Below, in pieces: positions 42,853 through 52,178 of a stretch of 64,000 nt of DNA. The stretch comes from Streptomyces sp. MNU76 (GTDB lineage: Bacteria; Actinomycetota; Actinomycetes; Streptomycetales; Streptomycetaceae), in assembly GCF_020982545.1 (NCBI RefSeq), contig NZ_JAJKLK010000008.1:372001-436000 (forward strand). Reading direction: 5' to 3'. The translations under genes and the position numbers were made by a program. The notes under the pieces were generated by a model. That model was given only the letters and a program-made list of their open reading frames with translations, ran no database searches and was not told the origin of the DNA. Within the stretch, counting starts at the first letter, position 1; the number at the start of each line of letters is the position of its first letter.

Positions 42853-43677
42853 CTATTCGAGCACCCGGACCGGATCGCCGACCCGTACCGTGCCCGGGGA
42901 TTCCGGGACGAGGTTCTGTCCGAAGGCCAGCTTGTCGCCGAAGCGGCGGTGGCGGGCCAGGGTCCGCAGCGGCTCACGGCCGCGTTCGGCGGTGTCCTGG
43001 TCGGTGGTGGTCACCACGCACCGGCCGCACATCTTGGCGACCCGGAAGCTCACTTCGCCGATGGTGACCCGCCGCCATCCGTCCTCGGCCCAGGCGTCCG
43101 TGCCGTCGACGACGACGTTCGGCCGGAAGCGGCTCATCGGCAGCGGGCCTTCCTCGGCGTGGTCGCCCCGGGCGATCAGGTCGTTGAGCGCGTCCAGCGA
43201 GGCGAGTGTGGTGAGCAGCAGCGGATAGCCGTCGGCGAAGCTGACGGTCTCGCCGGGGCGGGCGTACTCGGGGTCGATCGGTCGGCGGGTCGCCGGGTCG
43301 TCGAGGTGCACGAGCCGGACCGGGAGGCCCAGGTAGTCGCTGAACCAGGTGTGCGCCGCCGCGTCGGCGGGGACGCCCTCCACCTTGTCCCGCCAGATCT
43401 CCACGGTGATCGTGTCGGCGGGGGAGGGTACCGGGACGGTGAGGGGCTCGCGGCCGGGCGCGGACAGCAAGAGGCCGCCGCGGGGCTGCTGCCCGGCGGC
43501 GGCCAACGCCATGCGCGGATGCGGACGTTGAGTGATGACCTTGCCCGAGTCGTCGACCAGCACCCAACGGCGGTCGCCCGCCAGCCCCCAAGGCTCCACG
43601 GCGGCCTCGTCGGGGGCGAAGCCCCGGGCCGCCTTCAGCGGGTGGACATAAATCGAGTGCAGTGACGGATTCCCCAT
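42853..43677 (-). CDS. MOSC-domain molybdenum-cofactor-type protein
   Basis: A 274-residue protein with an N-terminal MOSC_N beta-barrel (SIYVHPLKAARGFAPDE, WGLAGDRRWVLVD) and a C-terminal MOSC domain. The conserved cysteine is in AKMCGRCVVTTTDQDT, followed by LAFGQNLVPE. Such YcbX/mARC-like proteins bind the molybdenum cofactor and reduce N-hydroxylated compounds, usually with an electron partner. No partner gene is adjacent. The length and motifs are normal and the start ATG is clear. The 243-base gap 42610-42852 holds no gene I recognise. Confidence 0.92.
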   Translation of the reverse strand: MGNPSLHSIYVHPLKAARGFAPDEAAVEPWGLAGDRRWVLVDDSGKVITQRPHPRMALAAAGQQPRGGLLLSAPGREPLTVPVPSPADTITVEIWRDKVEGVPADAAAHTWFSDYLGLPVRLVHLDDPATRRPIDPEYARPGETVSFADGYPLLLTTLASLDALNDLIARGDHAEEGPLPMSRFRPNVVVDGTDAWAEDGWRRVTIGEVSFRVAKMCGRCVVTTTDQDTAERGREPLRTLARHRRFGDKLAFGQNLVPESPGTVRVGDPVRVLE

Positions 43678-43731
43678 GGGGTCATCCTGCCAGCAGGCTG
43701 TGACAACCCCACGCGAAAGGTTCCAGATGCC

Positions 43732-44152
43732 TCAGTACCCGCGGTACTGCTGGCCGTTGTACGGGTCCTGCTGGTACGGGACCGCGGGGGCCGGGCGGGG
43801 GGCCGCCGGGCGCATGGCCTCGTAGCCCGCCATCGGACGTTGCTGCTGCGGCGGCTGGGCGCCCGGGTAGCCGCGCGGGCCGGCGGCCTGCTGCGGGATG
43901 TACGCGTTCGGCGCCTGCTGGAGCGGCGAAGGCTGCTGGGCCTGCGGATAACCGTAGGCGGGCTGGGAGAGGCGGCAGCGCGGACGGGAGGGCGGGCAGG
44001 TTGCTGCCCGGCGTGTCGTACGCGGCAGGTACCCGGATCGGGGCGATCTGAGGGGTTCCCCGCTCGGCGACGAGAGAGTCGTAGATCGGGGTGTCCGCGA
44101 AGGACGAGGCGGAGTAGTAACCGCCGCCGTAGGTGGAGCGGGGGGAGGTCAT
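43732..44152 (-). pseudogene. DUF6643-type proline/glutamine-rich protein with a frameshift
   Basis: The start MTSPRSTYGGGYYSASSFAD and TPIYDSLVAERGTPQIAPIR match a Streptomyces-specific family of about 140 residues. After LPALPSALPP a one-base shift near 43973 moves the rest into another frame, where the family C-terminus is perfectly recognisable (SQPAYGYPQAQQPSPLQQ to DPYNGQQYRGY, stop at 43732). The region has 421 bases instead of 420, so one extra base explains it. The tail is rich in proline and glutamine and probably disordered. Function is unknown. A single-base assembly error is as likely as real inactivation. Confidence 0.8.
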
Positions 44153-44388
44153 GGCACATAAGTTAAGCCCACGATGTGCTGGTTGGGGAGACCGATAAGA
44201 GGGTTGTTTTCCGTGTCGGCAGTGACGCCGGATCCCCAATGCGAGCGAACTCGGCGAAAAAGGGCAGCAAAGCGCGTTCTGATCGTGTAAGGGCCGAGTT
44301 CCCGGCCGGTTACCGGCGGTTGACCAAGGATCTTTCGGTACGGGTTCTGGGGCATCCGGGCCCCGGGGGAATAGGTTGGGCCGACAAC

Positions 44389-44404
44389 GGATCCGGCCGG
44401 ATCC
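44389..44404. promoter_or_regulatory. 16-base perfect palindrome upstream of the TerD/TerA gene
   Basis: GGATCCGGCCGGATCC is fully self-complementary and lies about 64 bases before the TerD start codon, a position suited to an operator. The surrounding roughly 315-base intergenic region (44153-44467) contains no other feature I recognise. Chance GC palindromes are common here, so the role is tentative. Confidence 0.35.
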
Positions 44405-44467
44405 GACGGACTGCGTGGGACGCGGCCCGGTGACGACCTTCTGGATGACCATCTGATGGGGGCGGAC

Positions 44468-45769
44468 ATGTCAATGCCGAAAGGATCGAACACCGCGGTT
44501 CCGACGACCGCGCTGCGCGTGGAACTGGGCTGGCGCTCCGGACCGGGCGTGCCCGACGCGGACGCCTCGGCGCTGTTGCTCGTCGGCGGGAAGGTGCGCT
44601 CGGACGCCGACTTCGTCTTCTACAACCAGCCCGCGCACTCCTCCGGCGCGGTCCGGCACGAGGGCAAGCGCGACGCCGGGGGGCAGGTGACCGACGCGCT
44701 CCTCGTCGACCTCGCGCGCGTGGAGCCCGCCATCGAGACCGTGGTGCTGGTCGCCTCGGCGGACGGCGGCACCTTCGGACAGGTACCCGGACTGCACATC
44801 CGCGTGCTCGACGAGCGGGCGGGCACCGAGGTGGCCCGCTACGACAGCGCGGACGCCGGCGTCGAAACCGCTTTCGTCCTCGGGGAGTTCTACCGTCGCC
44901 AGGGCGCCTGGAAGTTCCGCGCCGTCGGCCAGGGCTACAGCACCGGGCTCGAAGGCCTCGCCACCGACTACGGCATCACGGTGGACGAGCCCCAGCAGGC
45001 GGCGGCACCGACGCCCACGCCCGTCCCGGTCGCCCCGCCCGCGCCCGTCGCTCCGTCGCCCCTCCGTCACCGTGCCGCCGCCAGTGACGACCGCCCGCCC
45101 GCCCCCGCCCGCCCGTGGCGCCCGGCCCCGGTCCGTCTGGCCAAGGTGACGCTCACCAAGGAAGCCCCGGCGGTCTCCCTGACCAAACAGGGCGGCACAT
45201 CCGGCGCCATGCGCGTGAACCTCAACTGGGAGGTGCGCAAGCAGTTCAAGGGATGGGGCAGCAAACTGGGCCGGGCCGTCGCCATGCACGCGGACCTCGA
45301 CCTCGACCTGTGCGCCCTGTTCGAACTCTCCGACGGCAGCAAGGGCGTCGTCCAGGCACTCGGCAACGCCTTCGGCTCCCTGCACCAGCCGCCCTTCATC
45401 CACCTCGACGGCGACGACCGCACCGGTGCCGTCAGCAGCGGCGAGAACCTCACCGTCAACCTCGACCACAAGCAGTACTTCCGGCGCATCCTCATCTTCG
45501 TCACCATCTACGAGGGCGCCCGCTCCTTCGCCGACCTGCACGCCACGGTCACCCTCCAGCCGCAGCACGGCGCACCCATCGACTTCTCGCTCGACGAGTG
45601 CACGGTCCCCTCCACCGTCTGCGCCCTCGCCCTCATCACCAACCAGGGCGGCGACCTCATCGTCCAGCGCGAGGCCCGCTACCTCGTCCCCGAGCGTGGG
45701 GTGAGCCCGCAGCGCACGGTCGACTACGCCTACGGGTGGGGCATGAACTGGACACCCGGCCGGAAGTAG
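44468..45769 (+). CDS. TerD/TerA-family stress-response protein
   Basis: A 433-residue protein with two Ter-type beta-sandwich modules. The N-terminal TerD-like module (residues about 1-180) has VELGWRSGPGVPDADASALL, RSDADFVFYNQP and FVLGEFYRRQGAWKFRAVGQG. A proline-rich linker follows, then a TerA-like module with DLDLCALFELSDGSKGVVQAL and PPFIHLDGDDRTGAVSSGEN. The DxDxD calcium-binding pattern is visible. These proteins are linked to tellurite resistance and general envelope/stress responses. ATG 44468 is preferred; another in-frame ATG lies at 44456. Monocistronic, with a terminator hairpin downstream. Confidence 0.92.
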   Translation: MSMPKGSNTAVPTTALRVELGWRSGPGVPDADASALLLVGGKVRSDADFVFYNQPAHSSGAVRHEGKRDAGGQVTDALLVDLARVEPAIETVVLVASADGGTFGQVPGLHIRVLDERAGTEVARYDSADAGVETAFVLGEFYRRQGAWKFRAVGQGYSTGLEGLATDYGITVDEPQQAAAPTPTPVPVAPPAPVAPSPLRHRAAASDDRPPAPARPWRPAPVRLAKVTLTKEAPAVSLTKQGGTSGAMRVNLNWEVRKQFKGWGSKLGRAVAMHADLDLDLCALFELSDGSKGVVQALGNAFGSLHQPPFIHLDGDDRTGAVSSGENLTVNLDHKQYFRRILIFVTIYEGARSFADLHATVTLQPQHGAPIDFSLDECTVPSTVCALALITNQGGDLIVQREARYLVPERGVSPQRTVDYAYGWGMNWTPGRK

Positions 45770-45788
45770 CCGTCCGCATGTGAGGAAA

Positions 45789-45824
45789 GGGTTCCGCACA
45801 CGAGGCAGGTTCCGGTGCGGACCC
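45789..45824. terminator. Bidirectional terminator hairpin
   Basis: GGGTTCCGCAC (45789-45799) pairs with GTGCGGACCC (45815-45824) with one bulged T. It lies between the convergent TerD/TerA and glycosyltransferase genes. Confidence 0.7.
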
Positions 45825-45832
45825 CTAACCCT

Positions 45833-47026
45833 CTAACCCTCCTCCGGCACCGGGTCCGGGCGCGCGTAGGTGCGGCCCTTCCAGGCCGCGCCGCGCCCCC
45901 GGTGGTGCCGCACCGCCGAGTCGACCGTCATCAGCAGATACAGGAACGCGGTGAACGGCAGCAGGAGAGCGAGCCCCGGCGGCTGTCCGTAATGGCGGAG
46001 CATCGGTACGTACGTCACCGTCATCACCAGCCAGGCGAGCCCGCCGGGCAGCGCCGTCGCCGGGTCCGCCGTCACCAGGCCCGTCACGAGCGCGACCGGC
46101 GGGACGAGATAGACCAGGGCCAGGCCGAGGACCGTGCCCGTGAGCAGCAGCGGACTGTGCAGCAGCTGGGCGTAGGCGCTGCGCGCCACCATGTGCCACA
46201 GGTCGCGCAGCCGTGGGTAGGGCCGCACGCTCTCCACGCGCTCCGCCAGCCCGAGCCAGATGTGGCCGCCGCTCCTCTTGACCGCGGCGGCCAGCGCCAC
46301 GTCGTCGATGACGGACTGCCGGATCGCGTCCGGGATCCGCGCCCGCTCGGCGGCCTCGGCGCTCAGCAGCACACAGCCGCCCGCCGCTGCAGCCGTCCGC
46401 GAGCCCCGTACGGCGATCCGCCGGAACGGATAGAGCTGGGCGAAGAAGTACACGAAGGCGGGCACGACGAGCCTCTCCCACACGCTCTCGGTGCGCAGCC
46501 GGGCCATCTGGGAGACCAGGTCGAACCCGCCGGTCCGGGCAGCCGCCACCAGCGCGCGCAGGCTGTCCGGGCGATGCGCGATGTCCGCGTCCGTCAGCAG
46601 CAGGAACTCGGGTTCCCGCGCGCGTGCCAGCGTGATGCCGTGGCGTACGGCCCAGAGCTTGCCCGTCCAGCCCGCGGGCGGCTCCCCGGGCGAGGACACG
46701 GTCAGCGGCAGGCCGCCGAACCGGCGGGACAGCTCACGGGCCAGCTCGCCGGTGCCGTCCGAACTGCCGTCGTCGACCAGAAAGACCTTGGCCCGCCCCG
46801 GATAGTCCTGGCCCAGCAGCGACGGCAGGCTCTCGGGCAGGACGGCGGCCTCGTCACGAGCGGGGACGACGACACAGACCCCCGGCCATTCGCCGGGGTC
46901 CCGGCGGGGTGGCAGGCGCACATCCGTGCGCCAGAAGAAACCCTGGCCGAGCAGCAGCCACAGCCAGGCGGCGAGTGATCCGACGGCGGTCCACGCGATG
47001 GCGCTCACGCCCGCAGTCTGCCCCAC
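45833..47026 (-). CDS. HpnB-like family 2 glycosyltransferase
   Basis: A 397-residue membrane glycosyltransferase. The N-terminal helix (AVGSLAAWLWLLLGQGFFWR) is followed by a GT-A domain with PGVCVVVPARDEAAVLPES, KVFLVDDGSSDGTGELA, the metal-binding FLLLTDADIAHRPDS and a VIDDVALAAAVKRSGG acceptor region. Two or three C-terminal helices close the protein. Length and layout match the hopene-associated HpnB family, though no hopanoid genes are near, so the acceptor is unknown. The start is GTG; 47026 and 47008 are both possible and neither has a good ribosome site. Confidence 0.83.
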   Translation of the reverse strand: MGQTAGVSAIAWTAVGSLAAWLWLLLGQGFFWRTDVRLPPRRDPGEWPGVCVVVPARDEAAVLPESLPSLLGQDYPGRAKVFLVDDGSSDGTGELARELSRRFGGLPLTVSSPGEPPAGWTGKLWAVRHGITLARAREPEFLLLTDADIAHRPDSLRALVAAARTGGFDLVSQMARLRTESVWERLVVPAFVYFFAQLYPFRRIAVRGSRTAAAAGGCVLLSAEAAERARIPDAIRQSVIDDVALAAAVKRSGGHIWLGLAERVESVRPYPRLRDLWHMVARSAYAQLLHSPLLLTGTVLGLALVYLVPPVALVTGLVTADPATALPGGLAWLVMTVTYVPMLRHYGQPPGLALLLPFTAFLYLLMTVDSAVRHHRGRGAAWKGRTYARPDPVPEEG

Positions 47027-47065
47027 GGCAGCGGCCGTACCGAGGCCATCGTCTATCGTGGCCGG

Positions 47066-47872
47066 GTGAAGATCGCGCTCATGGACTCCGGTATCGGTCT
47101 GCTGCCCGCCGCCGCGGCGGTACGGCGGCTACGGCCCGACGCGGACCTCGTGATCTCCTCCGACCCCGACGGCATGCCCTGGGGCCCGCGCACCCCCCAG
47201 GACCTGACCGAGCGCGCCCTCGCCGTCGCCGAGGCGGCCGCCGCCCATCGGCCCGACGCGCTGATCGTCGGCTGCAACACCGCCTCCGTGCACGCCCTGC
47301 CCGCCCTGCGCGCCCTCCTCGAACCCGGTCTGCCGGTGATCGGCACCGTCCCGGCGATCAAGCCGGCCGCGTCCGGCGGCGGCCCCTTCACCATCTGGGC
47401 GACACCCGCCACCACCGGCAGTCCCTACCAGCGCGGCCTCATCGAGGAGTTCGCCGACGGCGTCCCGGTCACCGAGGTGCCCTGCTGGGGACTGGCCGAA
47501 GCGGTGGAGCACGCCGACGACGCGGCGATCGACGCCGCCATCGCCGCGGCGGCCGCGCTGACGCCCACCGATGTGACGACCGTCGTCCTGGGCTGCACCC
47601 ACTACGAGCTGGTCGCCGAACGCATCCGCGCGGCCGTCCAGCAGCCCGGCCTGCCGCCCCTCGTCCTGCACGGCTCCGCCGGCGCCGTGGCCGCGCAGAC
47701 GCTGCGCCGCATCGGTGAACTGCCCAAGCCCGAGGCCGACTGGACCGGGTCGACGCTGACCGTCATCCTCAGCGGCCGCGAGGGCTCGCTGCCCGCCCCC
47801 GCACTGGCCTACGCGGAGGGCCGGCTCCTCGGGACCGCCGGTGCGGCGACGGCCGTCATCGCCGAGCGGTAA
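47066..47872 (+). CDS. Aspartate/glutamate racemase-family protein
   Basis: A 268-residue enzyme of the MurI/Asp-Glu racemase fold with both catalytic cysteines, in LIVGCNTASVHALP and VVLGCTHYELVAERI. The N-terminal MDSGIGLLPAAAAVRRLRP matches the glutamate racemase opening but lacks the second glycine of DSGxGG. It might supply D-glutamate for cell-wall synthesis or act on another amino acid. The gene starts about 40 bases from the divergent glycosyltransferase gene. Confidence 0.85.
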   Translation: MKIALMDSGIGLLPAAAAVRRLRPDADLVISSDPDGMPWGPRTPQDLTERALAVAEAAAAHRPDALIVGCNTASVHALPALRALLEPGLPVIGTVPAIKPAASGGGPFTIWATPATTGSPYQRGLIEEFADGVPVTEVPCWGLAEAVEHADDAAIDAAIAAAAALTPTDVTTVVLGCTHYELVAERIRAAVQQPGLPPLVLHGSAGAVAAQTLRRIGELPKPEADWTGSTLTVILSGREGSLPAPALAYAEGRLLGTAGAATAVIAER

Positions 47873-47922
47873 CGCTGCGCGACCAGGTGCCCGCGCAGCG
47901 GAACCTGAGTAGTCTCAAAGCC

Positions 47923-48480
47923 ATGAGGGACCACCCCCACGGCGAGCCGGGCACCCCCGCGGGCCCGCACCCCGAGGTATGGACCGGCCGCGCGACCAAC
48001 CGCGGCCAGTGGCTGCTGGCACTCGGCGGCGCCGCCTGCATGGCACTGGGCATCGAACTCGCGGTCGACTCCGCGTGGGCGTCCGGTGTCGCCCCGCTCG
48101 TCATGTCCGTCGTCGGCTGCATCGCGGCCGGGCTGCTCGTCCTCTTCGGCACGCTCGCGTTCGTGCACGTCTCCGTGAAGGTCGACCAGGACTGCCTGGA
48201 GGTCCGCTGCGGCCACATCGGTGTGCCGCGCCGTCGCATCCCCCTGTCCCAGGTCGCCGACGCCGCCTTCGCCCCCTGCGTCACGCCCCACCAGTGGGGT
48301 GGCTGGGGCTACCGCTGGCGGCCCGAGAAGGGCACCGCCGTCGTCGTACGACGTGGCGAGGCCGTGGTGCTGAGCCTCTGGGACGGCCACACGTTCACGA
48401 TCACCGTGGACAACGCGGAGACGGCCGTGGACGTCATCCGCGCCCGGCTCACCCCCAAGGCGACCGACGCCCCGCACTGA
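47923..48480 (+). CDS. Two-helix membrane protein with a PH-like cytosolic domain
   Basis: A 185-residue protein with two membrane helices (WLLALGGAACMALGIELAV and PLVMSVVGCIAAGLLVLFGT). A C-terminal beta-rich domain follows (VDQDCLEVRCGHIGVPRRRI, then a WGGWGYRWRPEKGTAVVVRR segment), resembling DUF3093/bPH-type membrane proteins. It follows the racemase gene by 50 bases on the same strand. ATG 47923 fits the family N-terminus. Function is unknown. Confidence 0.7.
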   Translation: MRDHPHGEPGTPAGPHPEVWTGRATNRGQWLLALGGAACMALGIELAVDSAWASGVAPLVMSVVGCIAAGLLVLFGTLAFVHVSVKVDQDCLEVRCGHIGVPRRRIPLSQVADAAFAPCVTPHQWGGWGYRWRPEKGTAVVVRRGEAVVLSLWDGHTFTITVDNAETAVDVIRARLTPKATDAPH

Positions 48481-48557
48481 CTCCCTCTCCCTCCGCCGGT
48501 CGCGCGGAGTCTGTCGTGCGTGGCGTCGCGAGGCTGGCGGGAAGGTGACGACAGCCC

Positions 48558-49631
48558 CTAGCGGTCGCCGAGGCGTTCGTCGAGGTCCGGCGTCCCCGCA
48601 GTCTCCCCTTCCGGCAGTGGCCGCGCCGTCGCCATGCCCGCGAGCAGGCCCGCACCCGCGGTCACCGTGGCGAAGCTCAGCGCGTTGCCCACGGCGGCGA
48701 TCGCGGCCACCGCCGTCAGGGCAGCGCCCGCGGTGAGCACCACCGGCGTGGGGCGCGGGGTCCGCCACAGGACGTACAGAACCCAGCCGAACACGGCGGC
48801 GAGCAGCGCCACACCGAAGAGTCCCTGCTCGGCGGCCAGCTGCAGGGGCGCCGAATGGGGCCGGTCGTCGGCCGACAGAGACTCGGCGACCGTCGGGCTG
48901 AGCTCCCCGAAGCGGCCCGGTCCCGCGCCGAGCAGCGCGTCGTCGTGGACCAGGACGAGCGCGTCGTGCCACAGCAGGATCCGGTGCGGCGTGAGCTGGC
49001 CCTCCAGCAAGTCGGTCAGCCCGGCCGGCAGGGCGTTCTCGGCGACGGCCCAGACCGTCGCCGTCACCAGGGCCGTGGCGAGGGCGAGTCCCACGAGCCC
49101 CGGGCCCCGACGCATCCGGGCGGCCGCGAGCGAACACAGCAGCACCCCGGCGCACGCGGCGAAACCGGTGGTGGAGCCGAGCACCGCAGCGGTCACGGCG
49201 ATCCCGCAGGCCAGCAGCCGCAGCGTCAGCCTCAGAGCGGGCGAACGGGCCGCCCAGGCGGCACAGCAGGCGGCACCCGCCGCCAGGACCAGCAGAGCGG
49301 CGGTCGCCCCGGTGTGCCCGAGCGGTGAGACCAGCGGCGAGCCCGTCATGGTGTGCGGGTCGGTGACCGCCAGACCGATACCGGCCAGCGCGGCCGCGGA
49401 CGGTGCCACCACCGGCAGCAGGGCCCCGCAGATCCGGCCCGCCGCATAACCGGCCGCCACGGCGAGCACCGCCAGCAGCACACCCTCCGGACGGCCGCCC
49501 CGCGCCGCCGCGGTGATCAAGGACCAGGCGGCGCACGCCCCGAGCAGCAGCACACCCGTGACGTCGGAGACGTTCCGTCTCTCGTGCGAGGCCGACGCTC
49601 CTGCCGCGGCCTCCGTCCCCGTGGACCCCAA
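48558..49631 (-). CDS. O-antigen ligase/polymerase-like membrane protein
   Basis: A 357-residue protein with about ten hydrophobic segments and the extracytoplasmic signature of Wzy_C/O-antigen ligase-like proteins near its C-terminus (DDALLGAGPGRFGEL, then RPHSAPLQLAAEQGLFGVAL). Such proteins transfer polyprenyl-linked glycans; in Gram-positive bacteria the acceptor is usually unknown. It ends close to, but convergent with, the PH-like membrane-protein gene. A 204-base region separates it from lnt, which is divergent. Confidence 0.75.
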   Translation of the reverse strand: MGSTGTEAAAGASASHERRNVSDVTGVLLLGACAAWSLITAAARGGRPEGVLLAVLAVAAGYAAGRICGALLPVVAPSAAALAGIGLAVTDPHTMTGSPLVSPLGHTGATAALLVLAAGAACCAAWAARSPALRLTLRLLACGIAVTAAVLGSTTGFAACAGVLLCSLAAARMRRGPGLVGLALATALVTATVWAVAENALPAGLTDLLEGQLTPHRILLWHDALVLVHDDALLGAGPGRFGELSPTVAESLSADDRPHSAPLQLAAEQGLFGVALLAAVFGWVLYVLWRTPRPTPVVLTAGAALTAVAAIAAVGNALSFATVTAGAGLLAGMATARPLPEGETAGTPDLDERLGDR

Positions 49632-49835
49632 CGTGTCGCCCCCCGACTGTGCAGGGCCTCGACCGCCCGGACCACATCCGGCCGCACGTCAGAGGCTCGC
49701 GCACACCGTAACGGGTGATGCGCCGGTTTGTGGACGAGTTATGCAGGAACGATGCGGCTGCGGGCGACAAATGCCGCACCCGGGACGTGCGGGCCGCGCT
49801 GTCGGCGCCGGGGTGACGCGCCGTACACTCCCCGA

Positions 49836-51452
49836 GTGACCGTCACCGCCACTCCCGTAGACGAGCCGGAGCAGCTCGAACCCCAGGCCGCGCCCGTCTC
49901 CCGGGTGCCCCGATGGGTCGGCAGGCTCCTTCCGGCCGTCGTCGCGGCCCTCTCCGGGGTGCTGCTCTACGTCAGCTTCCCGCCCCGCACCCTGTGGTGG
50001 CTCGCCCTGCCGGCCTTCGCCGGCTTCGGCTGGGTGCTGCGCGGACGCGGCTGGAAGGCGGGCCTCGGTCTCGGCTACCTGTTCGGTCTCGGATTCCTGC
50101 TGCCGTTGCTGGTGTGGACCGGCGTGGAGGTCGGCCCCGGCCCGTGGCTCGCGCTCGTCGCCATCGAGGCGGTGTTCGTGGCGCTCGTCGGCGCGGGCGT
50201 CGCCGTCGTCTCGAAGCTGCCCGGCTCGCCCGTGTGGGCCGCCGCCCTGTGGATCGCCGGTGAGGCGGCACGCGCGCGTGCCCCGTTCAACGGATTCCCC
50301 TGGGGCAAGATCGCCTTCGGCCAGGCCGACGGTGTCTTCCTGCCGCTGGCCGCGCTCGGCGGCACTCCTGTCCTGGGCTTCGCGGTCGTCCTGTGCGGGT
50401 TCGGCCTCTACGAGGTGGTGCGCCTGGTCGTGGAGAACCGGCGCACCGGCGAGGCCGTACGCCGGGGCACCGCGGCGGTGGCGGCGCTCTCCGTGGCCGT
50501 ACCCCTGGTGGGCGCCTTCGCCTCCCGCGCGCTGGTGAGCGACGAGGCGGAGGACGGGACCGCGACCGTCGCGGTCATCCAGGGCAACGTCCCGCGCCTG
50601 GGGCTCGACTTCAACGCCCAGCGACGGGCCGTGCTCGACTACCACGCCCGGGAGACCGAGCGGCTGGCCGCCGAGGTCAAGGCCGGCAAGGTCGCCCGGC
50701 CCGACTTCGTGCTCTGGCCGGAGAACTCCTCCGACATCGACCCCTTCGCCAACGCCGACGCCCGCGCGGTGATCGACGGGGCGGCCACCGCCATCGGCGC
50801 CCCGATCTCCGTCGGCGGGGTCGTGGAGCGGGACGGCAAGCTCTACAACGAACAGATCCTGTGGGACCCCGAGAAGGGTCCCGTCGACACCTACGACAAG
50901 CGGCAGATCCAGCCGTTCGGCGAGTATCTGCCGCTGCGGTCGCTGGTCGGCGCCATCAACAGCGAGTGGACGTCCATGGTCCGCCAGGACTTCAGCCGGG
51001 GCACGAAGCCCGGCGTGTTCGCCATGGACGGTACCGAGGTCGGTCTCGTGACCTGTTACGAGGCGGCCTTCGACTGGGCCGTGCGCTCCGAGGTCACCGA
51101 CGGCGCGCAGCTGATCTCGGTGCCGAGCAACAACGCCACCTTCGGCCGCAGCGAGATGACCTACCAGCAGCTCGCCATGTCCCGGGTCCGCGCCGTCGAG
51201 CACAGCCGCACCGTCACCGTCCCGGTGACCAGCGGAGTCAGCGCGATCATCATGCCGGACGGGCGGATCACGCAGAGGACGGGCATGTTCGTCCCGGACT
51301 CCCTGGTGCAGAAGGTCCCGCTGCGGTCCTCGCAGACGCCCGCCACCCGGGTCGGCATCGCGCCCGAGATGCTTCTGGTGCTGGTCGCGGCGGGTGGACT
51401 CGGCTGGGCGATCGGGGCCGGTGTGCGCGGGAGGCGCGCCGGTGGCGTGTAG
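49836..51452 (+). CDS. lnt: Apolipoprotein N-acyltransferase
   Basis: A 538-residue membrane enzyme with an N-terminal bundle of about six helices (LLPAVVAALSGVLLYVSFPP onward) and a C-terminal nitrilase-type domain. The catalytic triad is visible as Glu in FVLWPENSSDIDP, Lys in YDKRQIQPFGEYLPLRS and Cys in VGLVTCYEAAFDWAV. It transfers an acyl chain to the N-terminal cysteine of lipoproteins at the membrane. Streptomyces often carry two Lnt enzymes, and this is a full-length one. GTG at 49836 is preferred over the longer open frame that begins at 49728. Confidence 0.93.
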   Translation: MTVTATPVDEPEQLEPQAAPVSRVPRWVGRLLPAVVAALSGVLLYVSFPPRTLWWLALPAFAGFGWVLRGRGWKAGLGLGYLFGLGFLLPLLVWTGVEVGPGPWLALVAIEAVFVALVGAGVAVVSKLPGSPVWAAALWIAGEAARARAPFNGFPWGKIAFGQADGVFLPLAALGGTPVLGFAVVLCGFGLYEVVRLVVENRRTGEAVRRGTAAVAALSVAVPLVGAFASRALVSDEAEDGTATVAVIQGNVPRLGLDFNAQRRAVLDYHARETERLAAEVKAGKVARPDFVLWPENSSDIDPFANADARAVIDGAATAIGAPISVGGVVERDGKLYNEQILWDPEKGPVDTYDKRQIQPFGEYLPLRSLVGAINSEWTSMVRQDFSRGTKPGVFAMDGTEVGLVTCYEAAFDWAVRSEVTDGAQLISVPSNNATFGRSEMTYQQLAMSRVRAVEHSRTVTVPVTSGVSAIIMPDGRITQRTGMFVPDSLVQKVPLRSSQTPATRVGIAPEMLLVLVAAGGLGWAIGAGVRGRRAGGV

Positions 51453-51519
51453 CCGTACGCCTCGCGTGCGCGTACCGGAACGGCGGGGGTGAGGGGACCG
51501 GCCCGTTAGGGTCGGCTCC

Positions 51520-51996
51520 ATGGCTACCCCTGACTTCATCCGCACACTCCGTGCTTCCGCCGGCAACCAGCTCCTCTGGCTCCCCGGAGTCACCGCCCTG
51601 GTCTTCGACGACGAGGGCAGAGTGCTGCTGGGCCGCCGGTCCGACACCGGCAGGTGGGCGCTGATCGGCGGCATCCCGGACCCGGGGGAGCAGCCGGCGG
51701 CCTGTGCCGTGCGGGAGGTCCACGAGGAGACGGCGGTGCAGTGTGTGGCCGAACGGGTCGTGCTCGTACAGGCGTTGGAACCGGTGCGGTACGACAACGG
51801 GGACGTCTGCCAGTACATGGACATCACGTTCTCCTGCCGTGCCGTGGGCGGGGAGGCACGGGTCAACGACGACGAGTCCCTGGACGTCGGCTGGTTCTCG
51901 CTGGACGCCCTGCCGCCGGATCTGTGCGAGTTCGCGTTGTTCCGCATCAAGCAGGCCATGTCCGACACAGCCACGTGGTTCGACCCCACGGTCTGA
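51520..51996 (+). CDS. NUDIX hydrolase
   Basis: A 158-residue protein with a complete Nudix box (GGIPDPGEQPAACAVREVHE followed by ET), which binds metal and cleaves nucleoside diphosphate linkages. An N-terminal strand (LWLPGVTALVFDDEGRVLLG) and the C-terminal WFSLDALP complete a normal single-domain fold. The substrate cannot be told from sequence. The ATG is clear. It lies 67 bases downstream of lnt and may share its transcript. Confidence 0.92.
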   Translation: MATPDFIRTLRASAGNQLLWLPGVTALVFDDEGRVLLGRRSDTGRWALIGGIPDPGEQPAACAVREVHEETAVQCVAERVVLVQALEPVRYDNGDVCQYMDITFSCRAVGGEARVNDDESLDVGWFSLDALPPDLCEFALFRIKQAMSDTATWFDPTV

Positions 51997-52178
51997 GACC
52001 GCGCGCGGGACGGCGGGGCCCGGTCCGTGCGCGTGGTGCACGCGCACGCCGCGCGGGCGTGCGCGCGGGCACCGGCCCCGACGGCTCCTCCCTTCGGTGG
52101 CGTTGACGTGGCCGAACGACGCGGCCTACGGTTCCCGGAACGTTCCGGCACGCGGGGTGGAGCCCTGAGATGAGCCAT